Below the pieces are notes generated by a model, which saw only the letters and a program-made list of their open reading frames with translations, was not told the origin of the DNA and did not search any database. A DNA stretch of 9,511 nucleotides from Campylobacter sp. UBA1713 (GTDB lineage: Bacteria > Campylobacterota > Campylobacteria > Campylobacterales > Campylobacteraceae): contig DCIZ01000072.1 of the NCBI GenBank assembly GCA_002317305.1, forward strand, positions 1 through 9,511. Direction: 5' to 3'. The stretch's first letter is position 1. Each line of letters starts with the position of its first letter. The position numbers and the translations under genes are program-made. Positions 5,482-9,511 of this stretch are shown in pieces.

Positions 5482-5794
5482 AAATAGCCCCTTGTGTAAG
5501 AACATTTTTTTTATCTAGCGACATTGAAGTAATGTCGCACAAATCAACACTTTTTTTAAATTTTGTTGCTATTTTATCTTTTAATTTATCAAAATAACAT
5601 ATCGCAGACATAGGATTTCCAAATTTACTGACCATTTTTTTAGCATTACTTTCCACAACTATATCTATATCTGAAAAAAAATGAGCTTCATCTTTTGCAT
5701 AACTTCCAAAAAGTCCTATTTTTGTAATACCGTCTTTTTCAAGCTGAGGTTTAATTTCTCGCAAATAATCCAAAATTTCATCTTTTGTAACCAT
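5474..5794 (-). CDS. mntA: MNT-domain antitoxin MntA, nucleotidyltransferase
   Basis: This 106-aa minimal nucleotidyltransferase carries the antitoxin motif GSX10DXD: G30 S31, ten residues, then D42 and D44 (within LFGSYAKDEAHFFSDIDIVVE, broken here as LFGSYAKDEA + HFFSDIDIVVE). In studied MntA/HepT pairs this enzyme transfers AMP to the HepT tyrosine and silences the RNase. The start is the ATG at 5794, with AAAGGGG at 5800-5806 and 5-nt spacing; an open frame continues upstream to 5884 but encodes a phenylalanine-rich artefact through the yqeY terminator. It is the first gene of the five-gene minus-strand run. Its base composition is very AT-rich (15 of 60 G+C in 5521-5580). No convincing -10 box was found between it and the terminator. 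Confidence 0.87.
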   Translation of the reverse strand: MVTKDEILDYLREIKPQLEKDGITKIGLFGSYAKDEAHFFSDIDIVVESNAKKMVSKFGNPMSAICYFDKLKDKIATKFKKSVDLCDITSMSLDKKNVLTQGAIYV

Positions 5795-5825
5795 TTTTAC
5801 CCCTTTAAAGCAAAAAGCACAAAAC

Positions 5826-5873
5826 AAAAAGGCAAATTTGTCAAACGCAAAAAAACGAAAAGACAAATTTGCC
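5826..5873 (-). terminator. Intrinsic terminator of yqeY
   Basis: A perfect 12-bp inverted repeat, GGCAAATTTGTC (5831-5842) with GACAAATTTGCC (5862-5873), encloses a 19-nt loop. On the minus strand the second arm is followed by TTTTT (5830-5826) and further T-rich sequence. It lies 17 nt after the yqeY stop and separates the porin/yqeY unit from mntA. Confidence 0.75.
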
Positions 5874-5890
5874 AAACCGCGCAAAAACCG

Positions 5891-6319
5891 CTAGCCCAAA
5901 AGCGCCTTTGCCGCCGCGCTTATGCGTTTGCCGTCAGCACTAGCACCCAGCTCCTCTTTTGCCGCTTTCATCACCGCGCCCATGTTTTTACCCACGCGAC
6001 TAATGATGCCGCCAAGTGCCTCACAAAGCTCCTCGTCGCTAAGCTGACGCGGCAAATACGCCGAGATGACGCGAATTTCGTCTAGCTCTTTTTGTGCCAA
6101 ATCTTCACGACCGCCGTTTCTGTAAGCCTCCACAGAGTCGCTTCGGCGTTTGACTTCGCTTTGCAATATCGCCAAAACGCGCTCATCGCTCAAAACCACA
6201 CGCTCATCGACCTCTATCTGCTTAAAACTCGAATTTACCATGCGTAAAGTGTCCCTTTTAAACGCATCGCCACTCTTCATGGCTTCTTTTATGTCGGCTA
6301 AAATTTGATCTTTGATCAT
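5891..6319 (-). CDS. yqeY: GatB/YqeY-domain protein
   Basis: This 142-aa soluble protein has the typical length and pattern of the stand-alone YqeY family: an N-terminal helix region with AMKSGDAFKRDTLRM (residues 13-27), the central VKRRSDSVEAYRNGGREDLA stretch around 56-75, then E…YLPRQLSDEEL (about 78-97) and a C-terminal helical module related to the tail domain of GatB, the amidotransferase subunit that corrects misacylated tRNAs. The cellular role of stand-alone YqeY is not settled; tRNA binding is suggested by the GatB homology. The start is the ATG at 6319 with GGG (6325-6327) 5 nt upstream. It begins 12 nt after the porin stop with no terminator between, so it may share the porin transcript. 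It ends at a clear terminator (5826-5873). Confidence 0.9.
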   Translation of the reverse strand: MIKDQILADIKEAMKSGDAFKRDTLRMVNSSFKQIEVDERVVLSDERVLAILQSEVKRRSDSVEAYRNGGREDLAQKELDEIRVISAYLPRQLSDEELCEALGGIISRVGKNMGAVMKAAKEELGASADGKRISAAAKALLG

Positions 6320-6331
6320 CTGTGCCCTTTT

Positions 6332-7660
6332 TTAGAAGACATACATAGCGTTTATGCGGAACTGCTGGTTTTTCTCTGTAGTTGTGTCGGTTTTTTGCTT
6401 TGCCATGCTAAAGTAAGTGTTAAAGCTTATCTTTTTGCTAGGCGACCAAACCGCCCTAAACACAAGCTCATCTGCTGTAGTCTTTGTGCCTTCAAATTTA
6501 TTTTCGCCTTGTAGATACTCAACGCCGAGTTTTGTTTTGATAGGGGCGATGTTGTAGTCAAGCGCACCAAAGCAGTAGTGGTTTTTACCCTCATAGTTGC
6601 TGTAGTTAAAGATGCCATAGACTAGCTGCTCGCCAGCACGCACAAACCAGCCGTTGTCCTCAAAGCTGTTAAATGAACGCATGTTTTCTTTTGTGCCAAA
6701 CGAGACATAGCCCACTCTTACACCAAGCCCGTAAGCGTTAAGTCCTAGCTCACCAGCAAGGAGCAAGCCATCGTCAAATGGATAAGTTTGTTCAATTCCT
6801 GAAATTTCGTCTCGTTGAGTATTTGAGTTATATGTCGACTTGTTGTCATAATACCCGACAAAACTCTCCTCCATCTTCGACCAGCCAGCTTGTGCCTTAA
6901 ACGATAGCAAAACGTTGTCGCTTATGTTAAAAAGACCGCTCAAATCGCCAGACATAAAGTTAGCGATGTTTGCTAAATGTGCAAAAGAGACATCAAACGA
7001 GATAGGGTTAAAGCTACCTGCAGCACTAATGCCGTAAAGGTTGTTTTGGTAGGTTTTTGTTTTTTGACCTTTTTTGCTATCATTCTCACATACGATGCCA
7101 ACTTGCTCATTCCCAGTCCCTATATCCTCATCGGCTTCAAGATTATCAAACGCAAAAGCTGTAAAAGCAAGTCCAGCGATGTCAGTGTTTGTTACCTTAA
7201 TACCCGTTCCTACCATGTCATCTGTAAAAAACGACCCGACCGTTTGACGACCAGCACGAATGTCTGTGTTGTCAAATTTAAAACCACCATAATACTCTTG
7301 AACGTTAAATTTGTTTGACATATCTGAAGTAGTCGTTGTGGTTATACCATAGTTGTTTGACATATCTGAAGTAGTCGATGTGGTTATACCATAGTTGTTA
7401 TCACGACCGTCAAAACTGTCAAACTTCAAGCCCGTTCCAGCGTAAAAGTTGTCATCTATCTTAAACTTCACATTTAGCTTGCCAGTTAGTCTGTGGTAGT
7501 GAGAGTTGTCTTTAGCTCCATTTTCTTTACTAGCATCATTGTTAAACCTATACCTCAACCAGCCGTCATACTCAACGCCCTTCAAAGCCTCCTCAAACGA
7601 GACGGCATTTGCACTTACAAAACCTGCTACTAGAATCAGCGCCAAACTAAGTTTTTTCAT
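6332..7660 (-). CDS. Major outer membrane porin (MOMP family)
   Basis: This 442-aa porin resembles the Campylobacter major outer membrane protein (PorA/MOMP), the main trimeric diffusion channel and a dominant surface antigen. It begins with a Sec signal peptide (MKKLSLALILVAGFVSANA, cleavage expected after residue 19). The mature start, VSFEEALKGVEYDGWLRYRF, matches the family pattern of EEA…DG.LRYR. Alternating beta-strand segments follow, and the protein ends in an aromatic strand with terminal Phe (INAMYVF), the outer-membrane assembly signal. Residues 88-101 and 102-115 are a 14-aa tandem duplication (NNYGITT[S/T]TTSDMS) in a probable exposed loop. AAGGAG (7666-7671) and a strong extended -10 (7688-7699) precede it. 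The family is clear; calling it porA itself is not warranted without alignment. Confidence 0.92.
   Translation of the reverse strand: MKKLSLALILVAGFVSANAVSFEEALKGVEYDGWLRYRFNNDASKENGAKDNSHYHRLTGKLNVKFKIDDNFYAGTGLKFDSFDGRDNNYGITTSTTSDMSNNYGITTTTTSDMSNKFNVQEYYGGFKFDNTDIRAGRQTVGSFFTDDMVGTGIKVTNTDIAGLAFTAFAFDNLEADEDIGTGNEQVGIVCENDSKKGQKTKTYQNNLYGISAAGSFNPISFDVSFAHLANIANFMSGDLSGLFNISDNVLLSFKAQAGWSKMEESFVGYYDNKSTYNSNTQRDEISGIEQTYPFDDGLLLAGELGLNAYGLGVRVGYVSFGTKENMRSFNSFEDNGWFVRAGEQLVYGIFNYSNYEGKNHYCFGALDYNIAPIKTKLGVEYLQGENKFEGTKTTADELVFRAVWSPSKKISFNTYFSMAKQKTDTTTEKNQQFRINAMYVF
7311..7394. repeat. 42-bp tandem duplication inside the porin gene
   Basis: Two adjacent 42-bp copies, 7311-7352 and 7353-7394, differ at a single position (T7336 versus A7378). 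The unit is 14 codons, so gain or loss keeps the reading frame. The near identity implies a recent duplication by slippage or unequal recombination. The encoded segment is threonine/serine-rich and is expected to lie in an extracellular loop. Confidence 0.95.
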
Positions 7661-7687
7661 TTTATCTCCTTGTTTAAAAATGTTTAA

Positions 7688-7699
7688 ATTCTATCAAAA
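7688..7699 (-). promoter_or_regulatory. Porin promoter, extended -10
   Basis: On the minus strand the sequence reads TTTTGATAGAAT, with TAGAAT (7693-7688) as the -10 hexamer. AT-only DNA containing AAATTTAAATTT (7701-7712) lies just upstream and could act as an UP-type element. It predicts a leader of about 20 nt, with AAGGAG at 7666-7671 lying 5 nt before the ATG. Confidence 0.75.
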
Positions 7700-7722
7700 T
7701 AAATTTAAATTTACGTTAAACC

Positions 7723-7740
7723 AAATTTGCAAACAAATTT
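7723..7740 (-). terminator. Weak AT-rich hairpin after the MATE gene
   Basis: AAATTTG (7723-7729) and CAAATTT (7734-7740) form a 7-bp stem around a 4-nt loop, 10 nt after the MATE stop. It is AT-rich and not followed by an uninterrupted T-run on the minus strand, so it is at best a weak terminator before the porin promoter. Confidence 0.3.
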
Positions 7741-7750
7741 CCGCACGCAC

Positions 7751-9085
7751 TCACACCAGCTTTTTTGTCTCCCACTTTTTGCTCCGCCAACGCCACGTGT
7801 TACAAACCGCCCTACCCCACTCATCTACGCAAAAGCCCAGCCACACGCCCAAAATTCCCCAGCCCAAATGAAGCCCAAAAAACCACCCGACAGGCAGACT
7901 AACGCCTATCATAAAAATGACACCCACGACAAACGGAAATCTCGCGTCCCCAGCGGCGCGAAGCGAATTTACCATCACGATGTTAAACGTCCGCCCGCTC
8001 TCTAGCGCCAAAGACAAGTAAAAAAGCGGTCGCATGAGCGCCTTGTGCTCCTCACTCAAATTTAAAAAAGACATTATCTGTTCACGAAAAACGAAAAAAA
8101 CCGCCAGCACCAAAAGCGTTACAAAAAGCCCTATTTTCAAAGTGCGAAAGGCATGAAAATAAGCCCGCTCCTTTTTTCCCGCACCGACTAAGTGCCCGAC
8201 TATTATCTCATTTGCCATGCTCACACTCTCGCCAAACAAAAAGATAAACATAGAAAGCTGCAAGTAAATGGTCTGAACGCCCACAGAAACCGCGCCGCAA
8301 AGCGCCACAAAGCTAAACGCCACCATGTATTGGACCATCCACGTAACGTTTTCGCCCGCACTCGGCAGTCCTATCTTTAAAATTTTAGCCAAAATTTGCA
8401 TGTCAAAATTCACAAGCAAACCAGCAAAAATGTGCACTTTTGCCACCTTTACGAGTGCTATGTAGAGCCCCACAACGGCAAAAATTCGTGAAACCAAAGT
8501 CGAAACACCCACGCCACTCACGCCAAAAAACGGCAGTCCAAACCACTCAAAAAGCGCCAAAGCGTTGCCCGTGATGCTTACTACGTTCATCAAAAGGCTA
8601 ATGACTAAAATGACAAAAGCGTGGTTTTTTACACGAATGATAGCCGCCATGACAATGCCTAGTGAATCCAAAAAAAGCGCGATGCTCACCACTTTTAAGT
8701 AGGTCGCACTCAAAGGCAAAAGGTCGTTTGGAATGTTTAAAAGTCCCAAAAAAAAGTCAGTAAAGCTGTAAAGCAAAAGCGCGCAAACGCCGCCCACAAA
8801 AGCGTTAAACGTGAGTGCTATGTGAATGGCACGCGTGGCGAGATTTCTCTTTTTGGCGCCTAGTGCTTGTGCTACCACCACGCTACACCCGATGCTAAGA
8901 AAGCTAAAAATGGTGATGAAAAGCATGGCTACTTGTCCGCCCGTGCCGATGGCAGCGACTAAATTTACATCCACGGCTGAGATCATTGTCGTGTTTGTCA
9001 TCATCGTCAATGTCCGTAAAAACATATCGACAAAGATGGGCACGGCAAGCGAGGTCAAATTCATCTTTTTTGTTGTTTGTGTCAT
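7751..9085 (-). CDS. MATE family multidrug efflux transporter
   Basis: This 444-aa integral inner-membrane protein has the length and many-span hydrophobic pattern of MATE (NorM/DinF-type) exporters, which extrude cationic drugs and other compounds using Na+ or H+ gradients. Typical features are the N-terminal VPIFVDMFLRTLTMMTNT helix, the GTGGQVAMLF segment after it, VVVAQALGAKK closing the first helix group, a repeat-like second half with GESVSMANEIIVGHLVGAGKKE, and a C-terminal IGVSLPVGWFFG span. I place the start at the ATG at 9085, with AAGGAA at 9091-9096 and 5-nt spacing. A GTG at 9106 would put that binding site inside the coding region. Substrates cannot be told from sequence. No regulator is adjacent; the upstream neighbour is the rhuM remnant. 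Confidence 0.93.
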   Translation of the reverse strand: MTQTTKKMNLTSLAVPIFVDMFLRTLTMMTNTTMISAVDVNLVAAIGTGGQVAMLFITIFSFLSIGCSVVVAQALGAKKRNLATRAIHIALTFNAFVGGVCALLLYSFTDFFLGLLNIPNDLLPLSATYLKVVSIALFLDSLGIVMAAIIRVKNHAFVILVISLLMNVVSITGNALALFEWFGLPFFGVSGVGVSTLVSRIFAVVGLYIALVKVAKVHIFAGLLVNFDMQILAKILKIGLPSAGENVTWMVQYMVAFSFVALCGAVSVGVQTIYLQLSMFIFLFGESVSMANEIIVGHLVGAGKKERAYFHAFRTLKIGLFVTLLVLAVFFVFREQIMSFLNLSEEHKALMRPLFYLSLALESGRTFNIVMVNSLRAAGDARFPFVVGVIFMIGVSLPVGWFFGLHLGWGILGVWLGFCVDEWGRAVCNTWRWRSKKWETKKLV

Positions 9086-9090
9086 ATATT

Positions 9091-9096
9091 TTCCTT
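9091..9096 (-). promoter_or_regulatory. Ribosome binding site of the MATE gene
   Basis: Minus-strand AAGGAA lies 5 nt before the ATG at 9085 and decides between this start and an in-frame GTG at 9106. No strong -10 box is visible in the 41-nt gap to the rhuM stop; GATAAA at 9099-9104 is only a weak candidate. Confidence 0.6.
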
Positions 9097-9126
9097 GTTT
9101 TATCACTTAAATACATCTAAAACGCA

Positions 9127-9504
9127 CTATTTGTTTATCATTTTCATCTCAATAATAAATTTGTCAAAGTCGCTTTTATATATTCTATCTTGTAATATTC
9201 GGTATTTTTCCCACTCGCTTTCAGCAAATTCTTTTGCAACTTTTGCACTTATTTTGCCTTTTGAATTCAAAACATTCATATCATTAAAATCCAAAAATTT
9301 ATCGAGTCGTATCGCCCAATCCTGCATAGTCATTGGAATGTTTTTTTGAGCTTGAAACTCAGCATGATCAAGATACATTGTAACAATGCGATTTAGCCTA
9401 TCCAACTCATTCATAAATAGATAGTTTTTTGCTACACTTACATCATCTTTTAGTATTTTTCCATCTGGCGATCTTCTCCAGCTAGTCAAACCGTTCCTAC
9501 AAAC
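9127..9504 (-). pseudogene. C-terminal remnant of a RhuM family protein
   Basis: The open frame encodes about the last third of a RhuM (virulence protein RhuM) family protein. Recognisable segments are GLTSW…SPDGKIL, VSVAKNYL, LNRIVTMYLDHAEFQAQ, IPMTMQDWAIRLDKFL, GKISAKVAKEFAESEWEKYR and LQDRIYKSDFDKFI. Intact members are roughly 330-350 aa and start with a DNA-binding-like region, which is missing here. Going upstream, this frame stops at TAG (9507-9505), and the other two frames also stop at 9499-9497 and 9488-9486, so the remainder cannot be read continuously. A TTG at 9489 with AGGA upstream could allow a short product. The gene is AT-rich (13 of 60 G+C in 9241-9300), suggesting foreign origin. 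RhuM's function is poorly known; these genes often sit in mobile or restriction-modification regions. Confidence 0.7.
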
Positions 9505-9511
9505 CTATAAA

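Noticed and set aside
5831..5873. CRISPR-like repeat unit or operator
   Set aside because: Only one pair of inverted arms exists, with no further copies or regular spacers; the T-run on the minus strand after yqeY makes a terminator the simpler reading.
5795..5884. N-terminal extension of MntA up to 5884
   Set aside because: It would encode a phenylalanine-rich stretch through the yqeY terminator; the ATG at 5794 has its own AAAGGGG site and begins exactly where the MNT domain should.
5681..6085. 134-aa plus-strand open frame spanning mntA start, terminator and yqeY
   Set aside because: It crosses a terminator hairpin and two real minus-strand genes, and its lysine/phenylalanine-rich peptide reflects AT-rich non-coding DNA.
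6977..7318. 113-aa plus-strand open frame opposite the porin
   Set aside because: It is antisense to the porin coding region, has no binding site, and its sequence is explained by the opposite strand.
7506..8005. Plus-strand open frames opposite the porin start and MATE end
   Set aside because: They lie antisense to well-supported genes, cross the porin promoter, and encode proline/threonine/histidine-rich peptides typical of shadow frames.
8826..9110. 94-aa plus-strand open frame opposite the MATE N-terminus
   Set aside because: It is antisense to the first transmembrane helices; its hydrophobicity mirrors the opposite strand and no start signal is present.

Overview
The window looks like chromosomal DNA of a Campylobacter-type epsilonproteobacterium. 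The S21 protein is Campylobacter-like, the porin belongs to the Campylobacter major outer membrane protein family, and several promoters carry the TTTTGnTAnAAT extended -10 pattern with T-rich upstream DNA typical of that group. Core genes are fairly GC-rich for the group: hand counts of single 60-base lines give 60% in gltA (2641-2700) and 55% in yqeY (6001-6060). No species is claimed.

Left block, plus strand (1-3388): rpsU (S21) with its own promoter and intrinsic terminator; a conserved-looking 208-aa protein of unknown function; lgt (prolipoprotein diacylglyceryl transferase), translationally coupled to it; and gltA (citrate synthase) with its own promoter. Degenerate 7-bp repeats lie before rpsU (31-79) and, in opposite orientation, after gltA (3393-3465 and 3532-3573). 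A REP-like palindrome (3496-3534) sits in the convergent gltA/dprA gap.

Middle block, minus strand (5794 down to 3623): five tightly packed genes read mntA, hepT, a 108-aa unknown, a VapD-like gene, then dprA. The first two form a MntA/HepT (MNT-HEPN) toxin-antitoxin pair with both diagnostic motifs intact. The next two overlap by ATGA and look like a second toxin-antitoxin pair whose antitoxin is undescribed as far as I can tell. The DNA-uptake gene dprA follows 14 bp later. The mntA/hepT part is strikingly AT-rich (25-30% GC in sampled lines) and probably acquired.

Right block, minus strand (9511 down to 5891): a 5'-broken rhuM remnant at the window edge, a MATE efflux transporter, a MOMP-type porin with a strong promoter and a near-perfect 42-bp tandem duplication, and a YqeY-family gene 12 bp after the porin, ended by a clear intrinsic terminator. 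That terminator separates the block from the toxin-antitoxin cluster.

The housekeeping genes serve translation, lipoprotein maturation, the TCA cycle, outer-membrane permeability and drug export. The accessory content is the double toxin-antitoxin cluster, the rhuM remnant and the short repeats. No tRNA, rRNA, CRISPR array or complete insertion sequence was recognised. No gene-free stretch exceeds 300 bases; the longest are 3389-3622, 1910-2110 and 1-185.
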